Assembly: GCA_020161455.1 (NCBI GenBank)
Contig: JAIUNZ010000004.1
Location: 124,001 to 188,000, forward strand
Direction: 5' to 3'
DNA length: 64,000 nucleotides
Origin: Bacteroidota bacterium
GTDB taxonomy: Bacteria; Bacteroidota; Bacteroidia; Flavobacteriales; Flavobacteriaceae
The position numbers and the translations under genes are program-made. Each line of letters starts with the position of its first letter. The first letter of the stretch is position 1. The notes beneath the pieces are model-generated. The model saw only the letters and a program-made list of their open reading frames with translations, did no database searches and had not been told where the DNA came from. This document shows positions 38,620-48,408 of the stretch, piece after piece.

Positions 38620-40752
38620 TTATTTATTATTCTCAATAATATAATGCAATACTTTATCAATCAAATGTACTCTGTCTTTTCCGAGTACGTTATGTTTGTG
38701 CATTGGATAAGGAAAGAAATCTACATTTTGATACCCTAACTCAACAAATTTTTTCACTAAAGCCAAATTGTGTTGCATTACTACAACGTCATCAACCGTT
38801 CCATGAATTAATAAAAGTTTTGCTTTTAAATCTTTAGCATGATTGATTACGTTGGCTTCTTCAAATCCTGCTTCGTTTTCACTTGGCGTATCCATATAAC
38901 GTTCGCCATACATAATTTCATACCACTTCCAATCAATAACTGGTCCGCCAGCAACACCAACTTTAAACACATCTGGTTTTCTGGTTAAAAGTGAAGTAGT
39001 CATAAATCCGCCATAACTCCAACCGTGAACTGCCAGTCTATTTCCATCCACATAAGGCAATGATTTTAAATAGTCAACACCTTTTATTTGATCTTCAATT
39101 TCGTTTGTACCAACATTTCTATGAATAACACTTTCAAAAGCAACACCACGATTGTCCGAACCACGATTATCAACTGTAAAGACCAAATAACCTTGTTCAG
39201 CCATCCAATACATCCACAAATTGGCACCGTCTAAATAGGAATTGGTAATCATTTGTGCATGTGGTCCGCCATAAACGTAAACCATTACAGGATATTTTTT
39301 GGCGGCATCAAAATTACTTGGTTTGATTAATCTGGTATATAAATCGGTTGTTCCATCGGCACTTTTTATCGTTTTGATTTCAGCGGTTCCTATTTGATAA
39401 CCATCGTATTTATTTGGACTAACTAATAATGTTTTTGCAGTTCCTTTTTTGCTATAAAGCAATGTTTTTGATGGTGTGGCATGATTTGAAAACTCATCAA
39501 AAAACCAATTTCCATCTGAAGAAATACTTACATTATGAACGCCTTCGTCCTTGGTAATCAACGTTTGTTTTCCTTTTAAATCAACTTTGTAAACCAACAT
39601 GTTTGTTGCATTTGAACCAGTTGCTTTGAAGTAAATTTCTGTTCCACTAGCATTTGTTCCTATGATTTCTCTAGTTGGAAATTTATTAGCAGTTAATTGC
39701 TTGATTAATTTTCCTTCTAAAGAATAATAATACAATTGATTAAATCCGTCTTTTTCCGAAATCCAAATAAAATTGTTTGAGTTTGCATTAGGAAAAAAAG
39801 CGGCATGTTCTGGTTCAACCCAGGTATTGCTTTTTTCATTGATTAAAGTTTTTACGAAAGTTCCTGAAATAGCATTGTACAAATTTAAATCCATATTATT
39901 TTGACCGCGATTTACTTCGGCAATTAAAATGTATTTTTCATCGGATGACCACGAAAGATTGGTTAAATAATCATCTGAATTTCCTTTTGGTGTAATGAAA
40001 ACGGTTTTTCCAGTAGTCAAATTGTAAATTCCAACTTTTGGTTTCTCTGATTTTTGTCCAATCATTGGGTATTTTATTGAAACTAATTTTCCTGGTGTTT
40101 CATTTATATCTAATAAAGGATAATCAGTAACATCGGTTTCGTCTTTTTGATAAAAAGCTAGAAAATTGCTTTTTGGCGACCAAAAAATTCCTCCAGAAAT
40201 TCCAAATTCGCTCCTTGCAATGGTTTGTCCAGAAACGATATTTTTATCTGAATTGGATGTTATGGCAATTTCTTTTTCATTATTAATGATATATAAATTA
40301 TTATCGATAGTAAAAGCCACTTTTGATTTAGCATTGTCTAAAGTTGTATTCTCAGCATTTTCTGGAGATTCATAAAGTAATTTTCCAGATTTTGAAGGAA
40401 TAGAATAAGAGTAATACTTAGATTTTTCGGTGATTAAAATAGTATTTGAATCTATCCATTGAATGCCATAAAAGTTTCTCAAATTTGTTCCTAATACCGC
40501 GTTAATTTCAGATAATTTTACCAATTCTTTTCGATTAGATTTTAAAGCATTGTCTGAAACCATTTTGGTCCATGAATCTGTAAAATAAACATAGTCAGCT
40601 GAATTCGGAATCCATTGGAATCCAGTTAATTTATCGGCTCCAAATTTTCTGCCTTGTTGTAAAACGGATTCTTCAAGTGTGATTTGTTTTAGTTGTGCAT
40701 GGTTTAAAGTTGCTGTCAATAGAAATGCTGCAACGAAAATTTTTTTAATCAT
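38620..40752 (-). CDS. S9 family prolyl oligopeptidase / dipeptidyl peptidase IV
   Basis: 710 residues: signal peptide (MIKKIFVAAFLLTATLNHAQ), an eight-bladed propeller DPP IV-type N-terminal domain (about 30-450), then an alpha/beta hydrolase with oxyanion YVYGGPHAQ, nucleophile Ser in VHGWSYGGFM, Asp in IHGTVDDVV and His in YPMHKHNV. It would remove X-Pro dipeptides in the periplasm. The propeller lacks an obvious membrane anchor beyond the signal. Confidence 0.93.
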   Translation of the reverse strand: MIKKIFVAAFLLTATLNHAQLKQITLEESVLQQGRKFGADKLTGFQWIPNSADYVYFTDSWTKMVSDNALKSNRKELVKLSEINAVLGTNLRNFYGIQWIDSNTILITEKSKYYSYSIPSKSGKLLYESPENAENTTLDNAKSKVAFTIDNNLYIINNEKEIAITSNSDKNIVSGQTIARSEFGISGGIFWSPKSNFLAFYQKDETDVTDYPLLDINETPGKLVSIKYPMIGQKSEKPKVGIYNLTTGKTVFITPKGNSDDYLTNLSWSSDEKYILIAEVNRGQNNMDLNLYNAISGTFVKTLINEKSNTWVEPEHAAFFPNANSNNFIWISEKDGFNQLYYYSLEGKLIKQLTANKFPTREIIGTNASGTEIYFKATGSNATNMLVYKVDLKGKQTLITKDEGVHNVSISSDGNWFFDEFSNHATPSKTLLYSKKGTAKTLLVSPNKYDGYQIGTAEIKTIKSADGTTDLYTRLIKPSNFDAAKKYPVMVYVYGGPHAQMITNSYLDGANLWMYWMAEQGYLVFTVDNRGSDNRGVAFESVIHRNVGTNEIEDQIKGVDYLKSLPYVDGNRLAVHGWSYGGFMTTSLLTRKPDVFKVGVAGGPVIDWKWYEIMYGERYMDTPSENEAGFEEANVINHAKDLKAKLLLIHGTVDDVVVMQHNLALVKKFVELGYQNVDFFPYPMHKHNVLGKDRVHLIDKVLHYIIENNK

Positions 40753-40792
40753 GTTGTTGTAATTATTTTTTGTAAATATAAAAAATTTGATT

Positions 40793-42016
40793 TTAACTTT
40801 TGGCTACTTTTCCAATAGTCATTCCTTGAACTAAAATTGAAAAACAAACCACTACATACGTTATTGTAACCCAAATGTCACGATTTAAACTAATAGGTAT
40901 TGAAAGCGCTAAAGCTATAGAAATACCACCACGCAAACCACCCCACGTTAAAATTACAAGTGTCTTTTTTGTCATTTGCTCTTTCAAACGAATGAATATT
41001 GACGGAATATAAACGGAAATGTATCTTGTTATTAAAATGACTCCAATTAAAATGAAGGAAACTATAAAGATGGTTTTACTTGTTTCAATAATCAATAATT
41101 CTAAACCAATCAAAACAAACAATATAGCATTTAGAATTTCATCTATTAATTCCCAAAATTTATCTACATATTCGGCAGTAATTTTTGACATTCCATAAGC
41201 TTTTCCATGATTTCCAGTTATCAAACCAGCAACTACCATTGCTAATGGGCCAGAAACGTGCGTATAATGTGCAAAGGTATAGCCACCCATTACGACAGCT
41301 AATGTTACCAATACTTCCACCTGATAATGGTCAATGCTTGCTACTAATTTATAACCTGTCCAACCGAGAACTAAACCAAGCAGAATTCCACCAATAGCTT
41401 CTTGACCAAATAATGAAAGCACTCCGATAAATGAAGTGTCAACATCAGGTTTACTTAATTGTAGTATTGTAATGAAAACAACTACAGCAACACCATCATT
41501 AAATAAAGATTCACCAGCAATTTTGGTTTCTAATGATTTAGAAACACCAGCACTTTTTAGAATACTCAATACCGCAATTGGATCGGTTGGTGAAATTAAG
41601 GAACCAAAAAGCATGGCATTAATTAAACTTACCTCTAAACCAAAAGCATTTAAAAGGTAAAATGAAGCATAACCAATGATTACAGTACTCAAAACAACAC
41701 TAATGGTTGAAAAAAGCATGATGCTGAGTTTTTCAGATTTTAAATCGGCATATTTGATGTGAATAGCGCCAGCAAAAAGCATGAAACTCAACATGCCTTC
41801 AAGTAATAATTCGCTAAAATTAATCTCGTTTAAACGATGTTCGATAACGGTTTTAACTTCTGGAAAATAATTACCAGTTATTAAAATTAGGAATGAAAAA
41901 AGTAAAGAAACCAACATTAAACCGATGGCATTAGGAAGTTTTAGAAACCTAAAATTGATATAGGCAAATGCGGCAGAAAGAACAATTAGAATTGAAAATA
42001 GGTGAAAAAATTCCAT
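40793..42016 (-). CDS. Na+/H+ antiporter, CPA1 family
   Basis: 407 residues with about 12 membrane helices. CPA1 motifs: LLFAGAIHIKYADL, GSLISPTDPIAVLSILK (the ion-binding TDP region), ETKIAGESLFNDGVAVVVF (the ND pair) and LTWGGLRGGISIALALSIP. It exchanges sodium or potassium for protons across the inner membrane. It is the last gene of a tight four-gene run (stop of the preceding MscS gene to this start is 1 bp), so ion balance and osmotic release are likely coregulated. Confidence 0.94.
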   Translation of the reverse strand: MEFFHLFSILIVLSAAFAYINFRFLKLPNAIGLMLVSLLFSFLILITGNYFPEVKTVIEHRLNEINFSELLLEGMLSFMLFAGAIHIKYADLKSEKLSIMLFSTISVVLSTVIIGYASFYLLNAFGLEVSLINAMLFGSLISPTDPIAVLSILKSAGVSKSLETKIAGESLFNDGVAVVVFITILQLSKPDVDTSFIGVLSLFGQEAIGGILLGLVLGWTGYKLVASIDHYQVEVLVTLAVVMGGYTFAHYTHVSGPLAMVVAGLITGNHGKAYGMSKITAEYVDKFWELIDEILNAILFVLIGLELLIIETSKTIFIVSFILIGVILITRYISVYIPSIFIRLKEQMTKKTLVILTWGGLRGGISIALALSIPISLNRDIWVTITYVVVCFSILVQGMTIGKVAKS

Positions 42017-42017
42017 T

Positions 42018-42917
42018 TTATTTTTTGAGGTTTATGTTAAAATCAGGTGTTTCTACGATTTGGAAAGTAGCAGAAGCAAATTTCACTTCACCATTTGTAG
42101 CTTCAATTTGTTGTAGTAGTTTTGTAAACAAATCGGTTTTCGTTGCTCTTCTTTTGTTGTATCGAACTACATATCGTAACGTGAATTCTACCCAATTATC
42201 ATTTGCAATTAAGGATACCATGGGTTCCGTTTGAGCATTTTCGAGTAGATATTTCTTTTGTAATGAATTCCATTTTTCTTTTGATTCTAAAGTTAAATCA
42301 CCTGCAACTTCTAAGCCAACATTTAAAATAATTTGCTTTGCTTTTTCGTAATTACTTCCAAATTGAATTGGAACTTTAATTTCATCCCAAAGAAAAGGAA
42401 AGTCACCAGAATAGTTGAAAACAGGTTCTTTGAAAATGTAGCTGTTGGCAATCAAAACGATTCTTCCGTTGTATAAATCGCCATCAACCCATTGTCCGGT
42501 TTCCATTATTGTTGTTCTTAAAACACCAATATCCATTACATCACCTTTAATTCCGCCAAGTTGCACTCTATCACCTGTTTTGTAAAAATCACCAAACATA
42601 ATAGCTAACCAACCTGCAAAAGAAGCAATCACTTCTTGAAGCGCAAATGCAATTCCAGCACCGGCAACACCAAACGCTACGGTTAATCCTCCAAGTTTAT
42701 TGCTGTAAACAATAGTTATGAAAATGATAGTTATTATATAGCCTAAAAAGCTTCCAAACTTCTTTGCTTTATAGCGATTGTCAACATTATCAATTTTTGT
42801 AAAAAGTTTCTTTTGAATAAATTTTATAACAATCCAAATAACGGCTATTCCTACAAACAGAGTTACTAATTTTCCAATTGTTGGATCGTATAATATTTCG
42901 GTGATTTTATTTTCCAT
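42018..42917 (-). CDS. small mechanosensitive channel (MscS family)
   Basis: 299 residues: about three N-terminal helices, with the pore-lining MscS helix GGLTVAFGVAGAGIAFALQEVIASFAG about 75-100, then a beta domain (MFGDFYKTGDRVQLGGIKGDVMDIGVLRTTI) and a C-terminal alpha/beta part. Opens under membrane tension to release solutes. It starts 1 bp inside the 623-residue MscS gene's end. Confidence 0.92.
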   Translation of the reverse strand: MENKITEILYDPTIGKLVTLFVGIAVIWIVIKFIQKKLFTKIDNVDNRYKAKKFGSFLGYIITIIFITIVYSNKLGGLTVAFGVAGAGIAFALQEVIASFAGWLAIMFGDFYKTGDRVQLGGIKGDVMDIGVLRTTIMETGQWVDGDLYNGRIVLIANSYIFKEPVFNYSGDFPFLWDEIKVPIQFGSNYEKAKQIILNVGLEVAGDLTLESKEKWNSLQKKYLLENAQTEPMVSLIANDNWVEFTLRYVVRYNKRRATKTDLFTKLLQQIEATNGEVKFASATFQIVETPDFNINLKK

Positions 42918-44788
42918 TAGTTTTCTTTCTTCATGTTTACATTAAAACTTGGTGCTTTATAGTCTTTGTCCAAATAATTTTCTGGAATTGTAGTGGTATT
43001 TCCATCACGAGCTGCTCTATAATGAGGTGAAAGAATTTCGATACCGACTTCGTTACAACAATCTTGAATATTTTGATGAAGTTCAGAATAAATGGCAGCT
43101 TGTTTGTTGGCTTCTTTGGTGTAGGCATTAATTTGATAGGAAACATAAAAATCATCCAAACTTGTTTGTAAAACAAATGGTTTAGGTTCTTTTAAAAGTA
43201 AAGTAGTTCTATCTGCAGCTTCAATAAGAGTTTGGTGCATTTTTTTCCATGGTACATCATAACCTATGGTAACTGTTGAGTGTAAAATTAATCCAACACT
43301 ACCTGTTTCGCTACTATAATTTATAGTATGACTACTCATTACAGTAGAGTTTGGGATAGAAATGATTTCGTTTTTTATAGTTTTTACTCTAGTGACTAAA
43401 AGTGATTTTTCGATAACATCTCCAACAACATCACCAATTTTAACTCTGTCTCCAATTCTAAATAATCGCATGTAAGTCAATACTAATCCTGCAATAACAT
43501 TGGATAATGAACCGGCGGAACCAAATGTAAATAGAAAACCTAAAAATACAGAAACACCCTGAAAAACAGGTGAATCACTTCCTGGCAAATAGGGAAAAAC
43601 TAAAACAAACATAAAAGCATACAATATGACTTTTAATATTTGATAGGTTGGATTTGCCCAATCGGGATAAAAACCAGATAATTGTAAATTACCAACTTCG
43701 ACTTCATTTTTAAGAAAATGAATTCCCTTTATGATGTATCTAAAAACTACTACAATTACAATAATGGTAATTAGATTTGGCAAATAATGCCAAAGACTTG
43801 AAGTCATTTTTTTTAATGGATTTAAGATATAGCCAAATAATGTTTTGGAAAAATCTTGTGTCCATGGAAAAATATTAAAAAGAATAGGTAAAACTATATA
43901 AATACATATACCAATGAAAACCCATTTTAATAGGGTGTTGATTGATAACAATACGCTAATTTCTCTTTTAGCATCAAATAAAACATAATTTTTTAATTTA
44001 ATTCCTTGAATTAATTTTCCTTCTTGTTCTTCAATTTTTTTTGCTGTCCAACGGAAGAATTTTTTTAAATAAACAATTAGTAATACAAGTATTAAAATTA
44101 CAAGTAAAGCCAAACCAATTTCCTTTAATAAGGTTCCAAAACTTGTTTCAGATTTGTATTTTAAAACAGAATTAGTTATGATTTTTTTGTATTCTTCTGC
44201 TAGTTTTTGTTTGGTAGTCCCATTCCAAATGGCATCATTTTCGGTAATACTAATGATGGTTTTATCTTTGAAAACAATATCGATATTGGATTCTGTAGCG
44301 TCTATAGAAAGTGATTTTTTGTCAAAAACAACATTGTCTTTTAATTCAGCAATTCTTTTTGAAATAGCATCTGCACGTTCTTTTGCAGAGAAACTACCAA
44401 TTTTACTATAAATAACAAATAAAGAATCATTGAAAAAACCTTTTACAGGAAATCCAGTTGCGGTAGCTTTTAATGAATCTATTCGTGCTTTTTTTAATTC
44501 AAGTCTGTTGTTTTCAGAATCTTTTAATCGATTGAGTTCAGATAAAAGTTCTTCTTTTTTTAAATTATCGGTGTTTTTTAAACCTTTTAATTCGTTCTCA
44601 AGAGCTACTTTTTTTAATGAATCTTTGCTTTGTTCTTCTTTTAATTCGATGAGCTTTTGATTGTATTGATTCAATAAAACGGTGTTCACTGAATCAATTT
44701 TTTTCTTTTGAGGAATACTATCTTTTACTTGTCCAAATGAAATCGAATAAATGATAAGTAAGAATAAGGGTAAAAATATTTTTTTCAT
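42917..44788 (-). CDS. large mechanosensitive channel (MscS family) with periplasmic coiled coil
   Basis: 623 residues: signal peptide (MKKIFLPLFLLIIYSISFGQ), a long coiled coil about 30-115 (rich in K, E, L and N), a periplasmic domain, four or five membrane helices about 225-430, the MscS pore helix (GVSVFLGFLFTFGSAGSLSNVIAGLVLTY), and the cytosolic RIGDRVKIGDVVGDVIEKSLLVTRVKT. The extra N-terminal part resembles the large MscK/YnaI-type channels. It lies 1 bp after the outer-membrane gene stop. Confidence 0.92.
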   Translation of the reverse strand: MKKIFLPLFLLIIYSISFGQVKDSIPQKKKIDSVNTVLLNQYNQKLIELKEEQSKDSLKKVALENELKGLKNTDNLKKEELLSELNRLKDSENNRLELKKARIDSLKATATGFPVKGFFNDSLFVIYSKIGSFSAKERADAISKRIAELKDNVVFDKKSLSIDATESNIDIVFKDKTIISITENDAIWNGTTKQKLAEEYKKIITNSVLKYKSETSFGTLLKEIGLALLVILILVLLIVYLKKFFRWTAKKIEEQEGKLIQGIKLKNYVLFDAKREISVLLSINTLLKWVFIGICIYIVLPILFNIFPWTQDFSKTLFGYILNPLKKMTSSLWHYLPNLITIIVIVVVFRYIIKGIHFLKNEVEVGNLQLSGFYPDWANPTYQILKVILYAFMFVLVFPYLPGSDSPVFQGVSVFLGFLFTFGSAGSLSNVIAGLVLTYMRLFRIGDRVKIGDVVGDVIEKSLLVTRVKTIKNEIISIPNSTVMSSHTINYSSETGSVGLILHSTVTIGYDVPWKKMHQTLIEAADRTTLLLKEPKPFVLQTSLDDFYVSYQINAYTKEANKQAAIYSELHQNIQDCCNEVGIEILSPHYRAARDGNTTTIPENYLDKDYKAPSFNVNMKKEN

Positions 44789-44789
44789 A

Positions 44790-45560
44790 TTATTTTCTAA
44801 AATTTAAAACTCTCCATGAAATTCCGGTACTGATAAAATAATCTGTTACATTTTGATTATTTCCAAAACCGCTTGAAATGTCCAACTGAAAATTATTGTT
44901 GACTAGGTATGCAAAACCTGTGTCAAATCGAGTTTGAAAAATATTATTATTAATTTGCCCATAGTTTTCAATAAAACCACTTAACTTTTGATAGATTGGA
45001 AAACCAAAATTCAGTACATATTTTCCAGTTGGATTTGCATCATTTCCATTGTAAGAAAGAATCCAATTGGAAGCAATACTCATGTTTTTAGGTAAGTTCC
45101 AATTTGCCACAAAAACTCCAACAGGAGCAAAATTATTGCTTCCATAATCTTTGGAGATTTTTGGAAATTTAAGTCGCATTTGAAAAGCTGTTGCTGGAAC
45201 CCACCCCTTTTGATTATTCAAATGAATTCTAAAACCCAAATGAAAATTACTCAAACCTGATTGAAAGGTTGTTTCATTATCATATTTTTGTTGGTCGTAT
45301 TGGTAATCAATTAAGGCACTAATTTCAATTTTTTCTATTATCCCGAAGCGAATTATATTATTTGAAACAATTCCAAACGGTTTGTACTCTGCATTATCAA
45401 ATGAATATACATCTATTCCTTGTTGAAATTGTAATATGTTTTTACCTACGGAAAATGCACCAATAGCTTGTCCTGGTCTTCCAGTTCGTATGGTCTCATT
45501 ATATTGACTAAATGATTTTGAAAAAGAAATAATTAAAAGGAAAAGTAAAATTTTTTTCAT
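44790..45560 (-). CDS. outer-membrane transporter-like beta-barrel protein (256 aa)
   Basis: 256 residues: signal peptide (MKKILLFLLIISFSKSFSQ), then YNETIRTGRPGQAIGAFSVGKNILQFQQGID, a pattern of the phenol MetA degradation-like / transporter beta-barrel group, with alternating strands and the C-terminal aromatic SWRVLNFRK. Located in the outer membrane by inference. First gene of the run 45560-40793 with a 1-bp gap to the MscS gene. Confidence 0.75.
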   Translation of the reverse strand: MKKILLFLLIISFSKSFSQYNETIRTGRPGQAIGAFSVGKNILQFQQGIDVYSFDNAEYKPFGIVSNNIIRFGIIEKIEISALIDYQYDQQKYDNETTFQSGLSNFHLGFRIHLNNQKGWVPATAFQMRLKFPKISKDYGSNNFAPVGVFVANWNLPKNMSIASNWILSYNGNDANPTGKYVLNFGFPIYQKLSGFIENYGQINNNIFQTRFDTGFAYLVNNNFQLDISSGFGNNQNVTDYFISTGISWRVLNFRK

Positions 45561-45613
45561 CCTTTATAATATAAGTTATTTTTAGCAAAAAAGCAATAAA
45601 AAATCATACTTTT

Positions 45614-48232
45614 TTAAACTTCCTCATTTTCTTTATCCAAATATTCTTGTACAATTTCTATAGCATTTGTGACTACATCGCTCAAAGCAGTTATGAAGCT
45701 GCCGTCTTCAGCATTGCTGATAGCATGTTTGATCGCTTCTACTTCGCGTTTGATGATTTCAGTGGTCACATTTCTTCCAGAAGCTTCTATTCCTTCCATG
45801 ATTAAACCAATGATTTCTTCTTCGGTTCTTCCACGTAAATGTTTTTCTTGACGGATGATAATATGATCAAACATTCTGGCGGCAATTGTAGCACATTCTC
45901 TAATGTCTTCGTCACGTCTATCGCCAACACCAGCAATAATGCCAATCTTTTTAGTAGCTTCTACCGACGTTAAAAAATCTTCAACACCACGATAACCAGA
46001 AGGATTGTGCGCAAAATCAATTAATACTTTAAATTTTTTAAATTCAAAAATATTCATTCTACCTGGTGTTTGTGCAGCACTAGGAATAAAGGTTTGTAAT
46101 GATAAGCTAATGTCTTCTGTTTTAAATCCATGCAAATAACCAGCTAATGAAGCGGCTAGAACATTGGCAATCATAAATCGAGCTTTTCCACCAAGGGTTA
46201 ACGGTACATGAGTCGCTTTTTCAATTCTGATTTTCCATTCTCCTTTTTTGATGGTTATGTATCCATTTTCATAAACAGCTACAATTTTGCCTTCTTTGGA
46301 TAATTTTTTAGCCACTGGATTGTCTTCGTCTAAACTAAAATAAGCAATGTTACAGCTCAATTCATTTGCAATTTTCATGCATTGTTCATCTTCTGCATTC
46401 AAAATTGCCCAACCATCTTTTTTGACACTGCGAACTACTACACTTTTTACTCGTGCTAAATCTTCTAAAGTATGAATATCGGATAATCCTAAGTGATCCT
46501 CTTGTATATTGGTAATTAGTGCTATATCGCAACGGCCAAATCCTAATCCAGAACGTAAGATTCCACCGCGAGCCGTTTCTAAAACAGCAAATTCAACCGT
46601 TGGATCTTTTAAAATATATTCGGCAGAAATTGGTCCAGTAGTATCACCTTTTTCCATCATGTGATTTTGAATGTATATTCCATCAGATGTGGTGAAACCA
46701 ACTTTAAAACCATTATTTTTAACAATATGTGCAATCAATCGGGTAGTAGTTGTTTTTCCATTGGTTCCAGTAACAGCAATAATCGGAATTCTACTTTCTT
46801 TTCCTGGTGGATAAAGCATGTCAATTACTGGTGCTGCAACATTTCTTGGCAATCCTTCGCTTGGCGCTAAGTGCATTCTAAATCCAGGTGCGGCATTAAC
46901 TTCAAGAATACAACCACCATTTTCTTTCAATGGTTGCGTTAAGTTTACTGCCATAATATCAACACCACAAACATCTAATCCAATCACACGTGAAATACGT
47001 TCGCAAAGGAAAATATTCTCAGGATGCATCATATCAGTAACATCTACGGAAGTTCCACCAGTACTCAAGTTGGCAGTAGATTTTAAATACACCACTTCAT
47101 CTTTTGTTGGAATGGTTTCTAAGGTATATTCTAATTTTTCTAGTAAATCGGTTGTATCTCTATCAACATCTATTTGGGTTAAAACATTTTCGTGTCCATA
47201 ACCACGTCTTGGGTCAAGATTGGTTTCGTCAATTAATTGTTGAATGGTTTTAACACCGTCGCCTTTTACGTGTGCTGGTTCTCTTTTGGCAGCTGCAACT
47301 AATTTATTGTCAATGATTAATACTCGGAAATCAAAACCTGTAATAAATTTTTCAACAATAACTCTTCGGCTGTATTTTTGAGCATAAGCCAAACCTTCTA
47401 CAGCATCTTCTCTATTTTTCACATTAATGGAAGCTCCTTTTCCGTGATTTCCATCTAAAGGCTTTAAAACAATTGGAAACCCAATTTTCTTTATTACGTC
47501 ATCTAAATCTTCTTCATCAACACAAATTCCACCGCTTGCAACAGGAATAGAAGCCATATCGAGCATGCGTTTTGTTTCTTCTTTGTTACAAGCTATGTCA
47601 ACAGCAATATTGGAAGTTTTACAAGTAATAGTGGCTTGAAAACGCATTTGATTTATTCCATATCCAAGCTGTACTAATGAGTTTGTTCCAAGTCTAATCC
47701 AAGGAATGTCCCTTGAAACGGCTTCTTCAACGATACTTCCTGTTGATGGACCAAGTCGAACACGTTCTCTAATTTCACGCATTTTTTGGATATCACCTTC
47801 AACATCATATTCTGCTCCAGAAATTAGAGCTTCTGCAATGGCAACTGCACTTTCGGCGGCAAAAAGACCAACGTTTTCTTCGGTGTAACTAAAAACGACA
47901 TTGTAAACACCGGGTGTTTTGGTTTCTCTTGTTCTTCCAAAACCAGTTTCCATTCCAGCTAATGTTTGAATTTCTAAAGCAATATGTTCAATGACATGTC
48001 CCATCCAAGTGCCACGTTCTATTCTTGAGAAAAATCCGCCACGTGTTCCTTCTGAACAACGATGTTCAATCATAGTGGGAAACATAGCTTCAATTCGTTC
48101 TCGAAAACCTTCTATTTTATTGGTTGGAAATTGCTCCATTTCCTCTAAGTCTAATCGCATTTGAATTAGTCTTTTTCTATTAATGCTCCAAATATTTGGT
48201 CCACGTAATGCTTGTATTTTTAGGATTTTCAT
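45614..48232 (-). CDS. cphA: cyanophycin synthetase
   Basis: 872 residues, full length for CphA. N-terminal domain (1-160) with LRGPNIWSINRKRLIQMRLDLEEM; ATP-grasp domain about 220-475 (FPIVLKPLDGNHGKGASINV, ILEVNAAPGFRMHLAPSEG); MurE-like domain from about 485 with Walker A IAVTGTNGKTTTTRL, EDHLGLSDI and FKVLIDFAHNPSGYRGVEDF. It polymerises Asp backbone and Arg side chains into cyanophycin, an intracellular nitrogen store. No cyanophycinase or isoaspartyl dipeptidase gene lies in this window. Confidence 0.95.
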   Translation of the reverse strand: MKILKIQALRGPNIWSINRKRLIQMRLDLEEMEQFPTNKIEGFRERIEAMFPTMIEHRCSEGTRGGFFSRIERGTWMGHVIEHIALEIQTLAGMETGFGRTRETKTPGVYNVVFSYTEENVGLFAAESAVAIAEALISGAEYDVEGDIQKMREIRERVRLGPSTGSIVEEAVSRDIPWIRLGTNSLVQLGYGINQMRFQATITCKTSNIAVDIACNKEETKRMLDMASIPVASGGICVDEEDLDDVIKKIGFPIVLKPLDGNHGKGASINVKNREDAVEGLAYAQKYSRRVIVEKFITGFDFRVLIIDNKLVAAAKREPAHVKGDGVKTIQQLIDETNLDPRRGYGHENVLTQIDVDRDTTDLLEKLEYTLETIPTKDEVVYLKSTANLSTGGTSVDVTDMMHPENIFLCERISRVIGLDVCGVDIMAVNLTQPLKENGGCILEVNAAPGFRMHLAPSEGLPRNVAAPVIDMLYPPGKESRIPIIAVTGTNGKTTTTRLIAHIVKNNGFKVGFTTSDGIYIQNHMMEKGDTTGPISAEYILKDPTVEFAVLETARGGILRSGLGFGRCDIALITNIQEDHLGLSDIHTLEDLARVKSVVVRSVKKDGWAILNAEDEQCMKIANELSCNIAYFSLDEDNPVAKKLSKEGKIVAVYENGYITIKKGEWKIRIEKATHVPLTLGGKARFMIANVLAASLAGYLHGFKTEDISLSLQTFIPSAAQTPGRMNIFEFKKFKVLIDFAHNPSGYRGVEDFLTSVEATKKIGIIAGVGDRRDEDIRECATIAARMFDHIIIRQEKHLRGRTEEEIIGLIMEGIEASGRNVTTEIIKREVEAIKHAISNAEDGSFITALSDVVTNAIEIVQEYLDKENEEV

Positions 48233-48408
48233 ATCGATTTTGGTTGTAGTTGGTAATATGTTAATGATTTTGTTAAAAATAACAAATTATTGTTTCAATG
48301 CTTCTTTTTTTACAAAGAAATATTGAAAATTATGTTTTGAAATAATTTTTGAATAAAAAGCTGTTGAAAATCAAAAGTTTGTAAAAATTGAAACTACAGT
48401 TATTGTCT

